Shown here: positions 48,993-57,221 of the stretch, in pieces
Position numbering within the stretch: position 1 is the stretch's first letter
How the letters are laid out: the number at the start of each line of letters is the position of its first letter
Assembly: GCA_964020085.1 (NCBI GenBank)
Contig: OZ026607.1
Location: forward strand, 9,081,535 to 9,145,534
DNA from: Micromussa lordhowensis
Lineage: Eukaryota > Cnidaria > Anthozoa > Scleractinia > Lobophylliidae
Reading direction: 5' to 3'
Length of the DNA stretch: 64,000 nt
Program-made: the position numbers and the translations under genes
The notes under the pieces: generated by a model
What the model was told of the DNA's origin: nothing
The model's input: only the letters and a program-made list of their open reading frames with translations
Database searches by the model: none

Positions 48993-49982
48993 TTAAGACT
49001 TGATAAATTTCCAACCAGCGTTCTCACCACCTAGATGTTCACAGATTTTTTTCCAAATTTTATCATGTTCATAGAGTTTTAAACGATCTTTATACAATTT
49101 TAGCTTTGGTAAAAATTCATTATATCCAAGTATTTGACAAAATTTATAAATGATATATGAATAGGAAAAGAAATTTCTTCTATTTTTACCTTTAAATAAT
49201 TCAAATGGCTCCTGAATTTGTAAAAACCTCATTTTCATTTTTTCTTCCATTATAGAAGTCATTTGTAATGGAGGTATTTTTGTTATTCTATACAATATTT
49301 GGGTGGTATGATTATAATAATTTAATTTACGATGTTTTTTAAGATGTCTTTTGATATCTGATTCAGTTAACTTTTCCAAAGAATTTTCCATCCTTTCACG
49401 AATGATTTCTTTGAAAATATTATTAATAACATCTTCTGAGACTTTAAAACTTTCTTTGCCTTGGATATTGGCTAAACAGTCACAAAAATGATTATATCTT
49501 TTGTAATCATTTTCTGCGGTTTTTATAGATGATTTTTCTGGATTTGTTGAGACATTTATGCTTATTCCACAACTTAGACAAGTACTTATCCCTTCATCGA
49601 CGTTCAATACTCGAAATTTTTCACATGTATAACAATAGTTATCTTCATTTATATTATTTTCACTGTATTGTAGTTCATCAGGGAAGATATTATATTTATA
49701 CCTTTTATAATAAGAATTATCAACAACAAAATGTTTTGCTCTATTTTCTGTATGTAAAAAAAGTAAAATAGCATTCTTTAATAAATAACTAGTACGAAGA
49801 TTTTTGATATCATTTATTTCATTTTCTAACCTTATTTGTTCAATTTGATCAATTCTAGAATAATCTTTTTTGATGGATAAATTTAGAATTTTTTTTTTTA
49901 AATCTGGTATTTTTTTTTCTTTGAGAACAATTTCTGAAATTTTTTTACGATGTAGATTGCCAATGGTCTCTTTGTTCATCAT
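48993..49982 (-). CDS. VLTF3-like late transcription factor (poxvirus A2L family)
   Basis: 329 residues. In poxviruses and other large DNA viruses this family directs the viral RNA polymerase to late genes. The N-terminal 100 residues are Lys-rich and helical. A zinc ribbon follows at about residues 115-138 (CYTC...CLSC). The family core is then clear: YKRYNHFCDCLANIQGKE at about 162, a helical middle ending in KIPPL, and a C-terminal block with RRNFFSYSYIIYKFCQ and YEHDKIWKKICEHLG. Length and order agree with VLTF3-like proteins of giant viruses. It is the first gene inside the left terminus and starts at a double ATG; its upstream AT-rich motif (TATATTAATTATT) is weaker than those of the other genes. 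A virus-type transcription factor inside a Polinton implies control of its own late genes (inference). Confidence 0.85.
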   Translation of the reverse strand: MMNKETIGNLHRKKISEIVLKEKKIPDLKKKILNLSIKKDYSRIDQIEQIRLENEINDIKNLRTSYLLKNAILLFLHTENRAKHFVVDNSYYKRYKYNIFPDELQYSENNINEDNYCYTCEKFRVLNVDEGISTCLSCGISINVSTNPEKSSIKTAENDYKRYNHFCDCLANIQGKESFKVSEDVINNIFKEIIRERMENSLEKLTESDIKRHLKKHRKLNYYNHTTQILYRITKIPPLQMTSIMEEKMKMRFLQIQEPFELFKGKNRRNFFSYSYIIYKFCQILGYNEFLPKLKLYKDRLKLYEHDKIWKKICEHLGGENAGWKFIKS

Positions 49983-49987
49983 AATAA

Positions 49988-50173
49988 TTAATATACTTTA
50001 TTCTTTAAAGTAGAGTAATCTTCACTCTCACTGCTCGTTGATTCCTCACTGCTCGTTGATTCCTCACTGCTCGTCGATTCCTCATCTGAATCAGGATTAT
50101 AATCACTGTCACTACTATCAGTATCATGAAGTGGGTCTTCAGTTAAAAATTTTTTAAAATTAGGGACAGGCAT
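49988..50173 (-). CDS. Small acidic Ser/Glu-repeat protein
   Basis: 61 residues: a short N-terminus (MPVPNFKKFLTEDPLHDTDS), then a strongly acidic region with three EESTSS repeats encoded by an 18-bp tandem repeat at about 50027-50084. It lies five bases from the VLTF3-like gene and five from the polymerase gene, on the same strand, and starts directly after ATATATATG, the element's start motif. I recognise no family. Such acidic stretches occur in nucleic-acid mimics and activation domains, but no function is assigned. The repeat number may vary between copies. Confidence 0.6.
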   Translation of the reverse strand: MPVPNFKKFLTEDPLHDTDSSDSDYNPDSDEESTSSEESTSSEESTSSESEDYSTLKNKVY

Positions 50174-50178
50174 ATATA

Positions 50179-53100
50179 TTATGAAATATTAAAATTTCCA
50201 TATGCATAACTACTGATACCATCATCTAAAATATATCTTTTATCATCAAAAGGTGATAATGATACTTTATTAATTTGGTAACTAGATATCTGATGATACT
50301 CTGACCGGATAGTTCGCATCTTATGCCTCATAGTATTACATTTTTGTAAGGTATCACGATAATCAGAGAGAGATAATTCACTCTTAATGACATTCTTCTT
50401 GACACCTTTAGCAGTCTTGTTTTCCTTGTTTTCTGTCTTGTAACTATACATTTTACTTTTTAGACCAACAAATTCAGTGATTGGATCACCAGCTGCTTCA
50501 TCTTTGAATTTACCAATTACTTTTTTATTTTCTGCAAAAAAGAACTCTGACGATTTGGGATAATCACTATTGTCAAACCTTTCTTTATCTTTATATAAAT
50601 CACTATAAAGATCTTCTGCTTTTATATGGTAAAATAAAGAATCAGTATCAGTAAAAAGTAACTTTGCAACAGGGTATTTTTTTCTGATATAGTTGTAATG
50701 GAAGTCATACATTAATGTTTTACTTAGATCTAGAATAGAGAATCCAACATAAGAGGGTTTATCTAAGACTAGTCTAGCCTTTTTCATTTGTACCCCAACT
50801 AAATTTTCATCAAATATTTTACTAGAAACATACATTGGTTGCCTTGTCAATTTCAATAAATGATCCGGATCAGTTTCTAATTTGATATTAGATCTTTTTC
50901 TTAGGTTTTCCATGGTTTTGCCAAAAACTGAATTATTCATTAGTTTAAAGAAGTCTTTTTCAAAACTATTCTTAGCATTTGTTCTTTTTTTTGTGTTAAA
51001 ATCAATATAAGGTTTCATCCAAGGTTTCTGAGTAAATTCTAAGACTCTGTGAACCTTTTTCAACTTCATACCAAGAGATAAATAAAGCTGTAAATTTTTG
51101 TAATGTAATACATACTTTTCTTTATTCTTTAGATTAGGAACCAACTTGTGAACTCTACCACTGCTAATATTTTCTTTTTCTTTTAAATCTTTGCAATACT
51201 TTGATAACATATTATCAGTGATTAAAATCTTTTCTGGTGCTAATGGATAATCATTATGCAAATCGTGTAGCTCTTCTGGATATTCTAAATCTACTTCTAA
51301 AATGGCACCTTTTTTTGTATTATTTTTGTAATTTTCTAAGATGAAATCTTCAGAGTTAATCCATTTAAAATCTTTAGTTGGAAGTGACTGTGACATAGCC
51401 CATCCATAAAGATTATTTGCATCTAAATACATTAAATAACTACTTTCATCTTCTGGATTATAACACTTCATATACTTGTTGTTTGCAACAGCATGTCTAT
51501 GAGTAATATTACTAATACCACCTCTCATTCCCTTTTCAATGAATAGTTGTTGATCTAAATCTGAAATTAAGTCTAGATTTATTTTTGTCATTCGGAGTAA
51601 TGCATCCCATGATAACCCAGGTGCAGAGTAATAATGACAGGGATCTAGCCCATAGTCCTTCAAACATATAGTTCTGAAATTTTCAAATACATCTGCTAAT
51701 AGTAGAACATCTGTACGCAAATATAAATCATGATAATAACCTAAGTCTTTAATTTGGAATTCACTCCATACTTGTTTTGCGTGCTCATAGTCACTCTCTG
51801 AAATATTTGTATCATTCAAAATACTATAAAAATCTTCTCTTGCTGGTAAAGACTTCTCACTGAATCGCTGGAATGAGTCCATGTAATCATAAGGGTAAAC
51901 ACCTTTTCGCTTTATTAATCTAAATTGATCATCATTTGGAAAAGCTTTCTTTGAATAAAAGAATGCATTATCACTTAAATTACTGCTTAGTCGATCTAAA
52001 CTCTGACTCATAAATGAAAAACTGTCAATGAAAGTCAAATAATTACCTAGTCTAAAGCCAATATATTTCTCAAAATTACTTGCTATAACATCAACATTAA
52101 TATTAAAATCTTGTCTTATTAAATGACCAATATTTTGCATGATAAAATGGCAGTCATAACCTTTAAGATTATGAAATATTACTGGAATTTTTAAATTTTC
52201 TGCACTAATAGACCATTTAAGATTACAATTACTATGAGCAGCACCACGATATTTACCTGTAATATGGCAGTGATCTCTAACTTTTTGTTTTGAAGGTTTA
52301 TCTTTATCTCTTTCTTCATTAAATTTTCTCTCACAAATATGACATATAGTAGAATTTTGGAAATGTGTTTCATTTTTATCAGTCATAACTAATGGTTTCT
52401 GGAAATGTTCTATAACTATTTTTATACAATCTTTTACTTCACTCAACATTTTCATGATAAATTTTTCGATACAATCTTCTCCACGGTATATTTCTACTGG
52501 TTTGGAATAACTATTATCATATCTACAGACTAATTTATATCCGTAACTACAAGCCTTATGACTTTGATAAGTACTAGTGTAAGATTTATCATCACTAGGT
52601 AGGCAACCGTCTATTTTTTCTGTGATTGATTCAAAATCAGCGTAAATTACGAAAGGTGCAGGTAACATTTTTTTGTGATTTTTAAAATAAATTTTTGATC
52701 CTGCCTCGGGCATCTTTATCGCTTGAGCTCCATTAAGGAGCAGGCAATCTTGCTTGTGATCTTCTAGGACACTAGCAGAACTACAACAATGTAGACAACG
52801 CAAACAAAAATATTTCTTTTCTTTGTGATCATTGAATGAAAACATAAATCGATCGAAATCCTTGATGAGCACATAGTGGCTCTTGTCTCCTTCTTCAATC
52901 CATAGTAATTCCAAGTGGTCTGTAAAATTAGTTTCTGATATTCTGATAGGATAAGCTTCTCCATCATAACCAAATACACAGATATTAATCTTATTTTGCT
53001 TTTCAATCTTATAAATATCTTTTACAGTGACTGGAAAAGTGATACCAGTGTAATCTAACCGTTTGACAGATTCTCGATCTGCCTTGGTTATTCTTTCCGG

Positions 53101-54201
53101 ATGAACTATAAGTGGATTTAAATGCCTATTATGACACCATAGGAAACATTTATTGTCTGTATTTTTGAGATTGATTAAACCCTTCATAGGGTTACGTAGT
53201 TCTTCAGGTAGTTCAATATATGATGATCCTCTTAATGGAAAGTAAGAGACAATATTAATGATATGTAATTTTACTGATTCAAAGACCCAACCAGAACCTT
53301 CAGATAGCCAAACAGCTATTAACTCTAAAATTCTTTCAATACCATTATCGATAGACTCTTCTATATCTAGTCTATTGGTCACCGTAAAAGGGCCAGCGTT
53401 AAAATAAGGTTCTCTGTAAATGACACCATCCTCAGTACTCTTTGATAATCGAACCCTTAGTGTAGTATTGTATTTGAATCCCCTTTTGACTGTTAATAAT
53501 TTCATTAAAAGATCAAATATTGCTCGTTTAGTACTATTTAACTGTACCCCTGGGTCATAAGTATTAATAATTGGCACTTCATAAGATTTGACATTACCTC
53601 TTAATGCATTGGATCGCTCAGTAATAGTGATGTCTTTAGGTATAAATTTCAAATTTCTTCTGAATTCTCTTATAGTTTCAGGCCTATAATATGGAGCGAT
53701 TTGATCAATCACATTTTTAACCTTTCTTTGAAGTCTTGTAGGTACAGGTTTTATAGGTCTTATTATTTTTAGCCTCGGTAAAGGCACTGGAGCGGTTGGT
53801 GGTTTTGTACGTGGTTTTGGTACTGGGGCAGGTGGTCTATATTCAGTAGGTCTTAATGGTTCTGGTAAATTGACTGAGGGACTTATCTGATCATCTATTA
53901 AAGTACCTCCAAGGTATGAGTCTCTTAGTCTCATTTCTGCAATTGATCGGATTAGTCGATTTTCAACATAATCTCCATGTTTCTTAGATCTTCGTGGTTG
54001 TGGGTTGACAGGTGGGACTGGTAGTGGCTGACCTTGCGGACCTTTTTTTGCTTCATTAAGCTTATGAAAATCTGTCTTTAAATGCTGATATTTCCCCCCT
54101 TTTGAATATTTTTTCTTGCATGTATTACAATACCAATGAGATGGTTTTGGTAATGTGTCCACAGATATCTTTTTGGGTTTAATTTTAACTTTAAAATCCA
54201 T
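50179..54201 (-). CDS. pPolB: Protein-primed family B DNA polymerase
   Basis: 1340 residues. It replicates the linear element from a protein primer. A C2H2-type zinc finger opens the protein (WYCNTCKKKY...H, residues 23-47), then a Pro-rich linker and a ~300-residue region typical of Polinton polymerases that may include the terminal-protein part. The 3'-5' exonuclease has Exo I YADFES (about 521), Exo II HNLKGYDCHF (about 680) and Exo III YLRTDVLLLADVF (about 830). An endonuclease VII-like zinc module (CHICERKF... DHCHITGKYRGAAH..CN, about 620-662) sits between Exo I and II. Polymerase motifs are DANNLYG (A, about 929), KLMNNSVFGKT (B, about 1089) and TDTDSLFY (C, about 1184). All catalytic acids are present and the frame is intact. 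It starts at an ATG directly after TATATATAG. Confidence 0.97.
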   Translation of the reverse strand: MDFKVKIKPKKISVDTLPKPSHWYCNTCKKKYSKGGKYQHLKTDFHKLNEAKKGPQGQPLPVPPVNPQPRRSKKHGDYVENRLIRSIAEMRLRDSYLGGTLIDDQISPSVNLPEPLRPTEYRPPAPVPKPRTKPPTAPVPLPRLKIIRPIKPVPTRLQRKVKNVIDQIAPYYRPETIREFRRNLKFIPKDITITERSNALRGNVKSYEVPIINTYDPGVQLNSTKRAIFDLLMKLLTVKRGFKYNTTLRVRLSKSTEDGVIYREPYFNAGPFTVTNRLDIEESIDNGIERILELIAVWLSEGSGWVFESVKLHIINIVSYFPLRGSSYIELPEELRNPMKGLINLKNTDNKCFLWCHNRHLNPLIVHPERITKADRESVKRLDYTGITFPVTVKDIYKIEKQNKINICVFGYDGEAYPIRISETNFTDHLELLWIEEGDKSHYVLIKDFDRFMFSFNDHKEKKYFCLRCLHCCSSASVLEDHKQDCLLLNGAQAIKMPEAGSKIYFKNHKKMLPAPFVIYADFESITEKIDGCLPSDDKSYTSTYQSHKACSYGYKLVCRYDNSYSKPVEIYRGEDCIEKFIMKMLSEVKDCIKIVIEHFQKPLVMTDKNETHFQNSTICHICERKFNEERDKDKPSKQKVRDHCHITGKYRGAAHSNCNLKWSISAENLKIPVIFHNLKGYDCHFIMQNIGHLIRQDFNINVDVIASNFEKYIGFRLGNYLTFIDSFSFMSQSLDRLSSNLSDNAFFYSKKAFPNDDQFRLIKRKGVYPYDYMDSFQRFSEKSLPAREDFYSILNDTNISESDYEHAKQVWSEFQIKDLGYYHDLYLRTDVLLLADVFENFRTICLKDYGLDPCHYYSAPGLSWDALLRMTKINLDLISDLDQQLFIEKGMRGGISNITHRHAVANNKYMKCYNPEDESSYLMYLDANNLYGWAMSQSLPTKDFKWINSEDFILENYKNNTKKGAILEVDLEYPEELHDLHNDYPLAPEKILITDNMLSKYCKDLKEKENISSGRVHKLVPNLKNKEKYVLHYKNLQLYLSLGMKLKKVHRVLEFTQKPWMKPYIDFNTKKRTNAKNSFEKDFFKLMNNSVFGKTMENLRKRSNIKLETDPDHLLKLTRQPMYVSSKIFDENLVGVQMKKARLVLDKPSYVGFSILDLSKTLMYDFHYNYIRKKYPVAKLLFTDTDSLFYHIKAEDLYSDLYKDKERFDNSDYPKSSEFFFAENKKVIGKFKDEAAGDPITEFVGLKSKMYSYKTENKENKTAKGVKKNVIKSELSLSDYRDTLQKCNTMRHKMRTIRSEYHQISSYQINKVSLSPFDDKRYILDDGISSYAYGNFNIS

Positions 54202-54211
54202 CTATATATAA
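54202..54211 (-). promoter_or_regulatory. Start-abutting TATATA motif (best example, polymerase gene)
   Basis: TTATATATAG directly joined to the polymerase ATG. Equivalent motifs touch or lie within 3 bases of the ATG of the genes starting at 50173, 54465, 56196, 56496, 57935, 58741, 60043, 60453, 61227 and 62275 on the minus strand, and 56530, 62346, 62983 and 63346 on the plus strand. The protease at 57183 lacks it and the VLTF3-like gene has a weaker version. Confidence 0.65.
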
Positions 54212-54255
54212 TAATATATGTCTAATTTTTTTTTAAATTCTTAATTTTTTATTTA

Positions 54256-54465
54256 TTATAAATCAATTAGTGTACCACTAACTGGATTAGTGTATTTTAG
54301 AATGTTACGCTCATGTTTCTTTGTCTTTAGATGCATATATTTTCCTCTATAAGTGTAATTTTTTCCATTTCCACATACATCACAGTACCATTCAGTATTT
54401 TTCAGTCTCTCATTTGTAATTTTGTTCCATTTTTCTCGTTTCAATTGTTCTTCTGTTTTTTCCAT
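54256..54465 (-). CDS. Small C2H2-like zinc-finger protein, paralogue of the polymerase N-terminus
   Basis: 69 residues with a basic helical N-terminus and one finger, WYCDVCGNGKNYTYRGKYMHLKTKKH (positions 26-51). The finger and the following GTLID match the start of the neighbouring polymerase (WYCNTC...GKYQHLKTDFH and GTLIDD). It therefore looks like a duplicated polymerase N-terminal domain kept as a separate gene, 54 bp upstream of the polymerase and on the same strand. It has its own TTATATAG-ATG start motif, which argues that it is expressed. It could bind DNA or compete with the polymerase finger; that role is inference. Confidence 0.65.
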   Translation of the reverse strand: MEKTEEQLKREKWNKITNERLKNTEWYCDVCGNGKNYTYRGKYMHLKTKKHERNILKYTNPVSGTLIDL

Positions 54466-54507
54466 CTATATAATTATTTATAATATTCTAATTTTTTTAA
54501 ATAATTT

Positions 54508-56196
54508 TTATAAATTTTTTAAATCCCCAGCTGGCACCCAACTGTTAAATTCGTCTGGGTAACCTTTCCATTTGACTAATGCTTTTCCTTTTGACTTTCT
54601 GATAATTTTCTCTATTCTATAGACCTCCTGATCTGTCTTTTGTAACTCTTCTCTGTAGAAAGTACCCTTAATCACTTCACCATTTAAGTCTTTTATCTTA
54701 TAAGTAATAGGATTAGTGAATCTAATTTCGTCTATGATGAAAACTTCTTCAGTCCAATTAGGAGTATAGCCTTTATCAAAGGTCACCCTTTTGTATTTGC
54801 TTATTCGGACTCTATCACCTATCACAAATGCTGGTTTATCATTCTTTTTATTGTCTCTCGCTAAATCACCATATAAATTAAAATAAACTTTTCCATAGTT
54901 TTCAGGTTTTCTAGCTTGGATAGGCGTCATTCCTATTGATCTATGTCGGCTGTTGTTGTAAGATGCGAGTATTTTCGGAAGGATGTCAACGTAGACTGTA
55001 TTGTTTTGCATAGTGAATCTCTTATACATTTTATCTTTGATAGTTCTATTCCATCTCTCACAAACTGATGATTTCTCTTCATTTTCAGTGGAATAGACCT
55101 TTATCTTATCTTTAGCTAAGAGATCCAACACATTTTTGTTATAATATTCTTTTCCTTTGTCTACCCATAACATTTTAGGCTTATTTTTCACTAATAAGCT
55201 TTCAAACGCTTTAGCGACTTCTAAACCTGTTTTTGTCTTTAGAGGTACTATCCAACCATATTTACTGAAAAGGTCTAAGACCATTAGTAGATATTTATAA
55301 CCTCGATTCCATTTGCTAAGCTTTTGCATATCAACTAAGTCTGAACACCAGATGTCATCTACATTATGTGCAATGACTCTTCGCTTGGTAAAATTTCGTT
55401 TTATAGGTTTGTGTAACTCATTAGCAAGCGCTTCCCATGTGTCTAAATTTTTAGCGTTTTTTTTTTTTACTCCTAAACCAAGTTTTTGCTTTGTATTAAT
55501 AGTGTTTCTAGCCAGCCAATGACCCCACTGTCTCTCATTCCAGGGAATTGCATCTAGAGCTCGGACCATTTTCTTGTCAGCCACATTTTTACATGATTTT
55601 ACATTACCTCCCTTATCAGCACATACTGAGTAATCAACATCGTGTTGCATGGCTATAGCATCTGTCTTACCTGTTGGCTGATCATAGATTTCATAGATTT
55701 GCCCAGTATTACGATCCCATTTTACTTGTCGTTCTAAATCATTGTAAGGACCAGTATATTTGTGACCTGGAAGAGTCCAACCAGCTTTCGGTTTAGGTAA
55801 CTTACCTATTGCTTTATGAATATCAAGACCCCTTCCCCTTCCCCTTCCACTGATTTTTTTAGAAAGATCATCAGCCAGAGAGTCAATTGCTCTATTCAAA
55901 TACCTTTTACCAATGCCTTTAACTTTGTCTTTTACATAGTCAGATTTTATTGCTCTACTAGCTCCCCTTTTACCTAGGTTGTACAATCCTTTTGCACCAG
56001 CAGCCAACCCTTTGACAATTAGTTCATCAAAACCGCTTCCTTGCATTTCCGCTTTAGATATAAAACGAAATTTTGTAATTCCACATTCAGCACAAATACA
56101 TCGCATTGCATTTCTACCATTTTTTGTAATTACAAAAGTTTCAGAATTAGGTATACATTCTGTCCTTTTTCTTTGTCGAACGCAATAAGATAACAT
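54508..56196 (-). CDS. Zinc ribbon + PLA2 + DDE integrase + chromodomain protein
   Basis: 562 residues in one uninterrupted frame. (1) Residues 1-50: a four-Cys zinc ribbon of the DUF5679 kind (YCVRQRKRTEC...CICAECGITK). (2) About 50-130: Gly/Arg/Lys-rich, hydrophobic-helical linker. (3) About 138-240: a phospholipase A2-like domain with the Ca-loop-like YTGPYNDL (about 149) and catalytic HDVDYSVC (about 185), as in parvovirus VP1. (4) About 270-480: retroviral-type integrase with WCSDLVDM (D, about 285), WVDKGKEYY (D, about 345) and SVCERWNRTIK (E, about 379). (5) About 505-562: chromodomain (YRIEKII...VKWKGYPDEFNSWVP). The integrase inserts the element; the chromodomain probably guides it to marked chromatin. 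PLA2 domains usually serve capsid membrane exit, so the fusion is odd; proteolytic separation is a possibility. The start follows TTAATATATG. Confidence 0.93.
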   Translation of the reverse strand: MLSYCVRQRKRTECIPNSETFVITKNGRNAMRCICAECGITKFRFISKAEMQGSGFDELIVKGLAAGAKGLYNLGKRGASRAIKSDYVKDKVKGIGKRYLNRAIDSLADDLSKKISGRGRGRGLDIHKAIGKLPKPKAGWTLPGHKYTGPYNDLERQVKWDRNTGQIYEIYDQPTGKTDAIAMQHDVDYSVCADKGGNVKSCKNVADKKMVRALDAIPWNERQWGHWLARNTINTKQKLGLGVKKKNAKNLDTWEALANELHKPIKRNFTKRRVIAHNVDDIWCSDLVDMQKLSKWNRGYKYLLMVLDLFSKYGWIVPLKTKTGLEVAKAFESLLVKNKPKMLWVDKGKEYYNKNVLDLLAKDKIKVYSTENEEKSSVCERWNRTIKDKMYKRFTMQNNTVYVDILPKILASYNNSRHRSIGMTPIQARKPENYGKVYFNLYGDLARDNKKNDKPAFVIGDRVRISKYKRVTFDKGYTPNWTEEVFIIDEIRFTNPITYKIKDLNGEVIKGTFYREELQKTDQEVYRIEKIIRKSKGKALVKWKGYPDEFNSWVPAGDLKNL

Positions 56197-56259
56197 ATAT
56201 TAATTAATATTATAATAAATATATGTTAATCTATTGTTAACTATTGTAAAGTTCCTTTA

Positions 56260-56496
56260 CTATAATATAGCTCCTATTAGGGGAATTCCCTTAAATGGAC
56301 TGTTTTTACCCAGTAATAGCCCTTTTCCTTTTCTACCTCTTCCTACCGTACCTGACTTAACAAATTTAGTTTTTGTTATCCCACATTCTGCGCATTTACA
56401 TTTCATCATGGCACGACCATTTCTTGCCTGCACAACCCTTTCTGAACCAGGAACGCACTCTGTCTGTTTTCGTTGTTTTACACAATAGCTTTTCAT
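56260..56496 (-). CDS. Small zinc-ribbon protein, paralogue of the integrase N-terminus
   Basis: 78 residues. The ribbon (YCVKQRKQTEC...CKCAECGITK) is nearly the same as residues 1-46 of the integrase fusion encoded 63 bp downstream. Instead of the PLA2 region it ends in a basic Gly/Arg/Lys stretch and a hydrophobic tail GIPLIGAIL. It starts at an ATG after TAATATAG, the common motif. A basic protein with a zinc ribbon and a hydrophobic end could be a small virion or DNA-condensing protein; this is a guess from composition. Confidence 0.7.
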   Translation of the reverse strand: MKSYCVKQRKQTECVPGSERVVQARNGRAMMKCKCAECGITKTKFVKSGTVGRGRKGKGLLLGKNSPFKGIPLIGAIL

Positions 56497-56529
56497 CTAT
56501 ATTATAATTATTTTTTTTATTATTATATA

Positions 56530-56763
56530 ATGGAAGAAATTGAAATTGACAATGAAATACGTAGAATAGAAGCGATGTATAAACATTACAAACTTCTTTA
56601 TAGAAAAATTGCCTTTTTATGTTGTTCTGGAGAAACTAAAAGAGTGAGAAATCTGAGAAATAGTTTGAAAAAAGATTTAAAAAAAATCCGACAAATCAAA
56701 CAAATCCAACAAAATATAACTCCTTTCGCGCACCTGACGTTGCAGAAGTCCTCAAAGCAATAG
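56530..56763 (+). CDS. Small basic coiled-coil protein
   Basis: 77 residues from the ATG at 56530, which follows TTATATA. An in-frame start further upstream at 56473 would overlap the opposite gene's start and has no motif, so I reject it. The sequence is charged and helical (MEEIEIDNEIRRIEAMYKHY...LKKDLKKIRQIKQIQQ). It is transcribed opposite to its neighbours and its last 12 bases overlap the 3' end of the protease gene. No family recognised. Confidence 0.55.
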   Translation: MEEIEIDNEIRRIEAMYKHYKLLYRKIAFLCCSGETKRVRNLRNSLKKDLKKIRQIKQIQQNITPFAHLTLQKSSKQ

Positions 56764-57183
56764 TTTAAAATAGTTTTCTATGAATTTTTCATTCTCTTCT
56801 GTGTCAAAGCTAAAAACTTGCAATAAATCGAAATAAGAGATTCCTTTATGCATTTCATTCAAGAAATACAAGCAAAAATAGCCACAGGTTGTAGTATAGA
56901 GATTCTGTATTTGATGGTTTTGGTGTAATAAATTTAAGTTTTTCTCTTTTGCATGGTTTACCAACTCTTGAAAAGGTGGCATACCAAAAGAGTCAAAGTA
57001 ATTTATTGTACCATCACGAACATAGGTTGTAACCCAATGACTACCACTCATATAATGAGGTTCTAAATTATAGATAAAAAGCGCTAACTTATGCTGATGT
57101 GGTACAGTCTGATCTCTACTTAAAACATTCTTGATAGGTATCTTCAAGTATTTACACCAATCTAAAAGATCAAAATTACTCAT
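56752..57183 (-). CDS. PRO: Adenain-like cysteine protease (Ulp1 superfamily)
   Basis: 143 residues from the ATG at 57183 (MSNFDLLDWCKYL). It matures capsid and core proteins in adenovirus-type systems. Catalytic His is in GSHWVTTYV (about residue 50), Asp in YFDSFGMPPF (about 62) and Cys in TTTCGYFCLYFL (about 99), the adenain order. The frame is open further upstream to 57255 through a poly-Lys stretch, but only with a TTG start. This gene lacks the TATATA start motif that the others have and sits 38 bp behind the preceding ORF, with which it shares an A17 tract. It may therefore be made by readthrough on a shared message or by -1 frameshifting. Confidence 0.93.
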   Translation of the reverse strand: MSNFDLLDWCKYLKIPIKNVLSRDQTVPHQHKLALFIYNLEPHYMSGSHWVTTYVRDGTINYFDSFGMPPFQELVNHAKEKNLNLLHQNHQIQNLYTTTCGYFCLYFLNEMHKGISYFDLLQVFSFDTEENEKFIENYFKLLL

Positions 57184-57221
57184 TGGGATATCTTTATGGA
57201 ATTTAGGCTTTTGGTGCTTTT

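Noticed and set aside
52764..53006. Small minus-strand ORFs inside the polymerase gene (also 52191-52373)
   Set aside because: Other-frame shadows of the polymerase.
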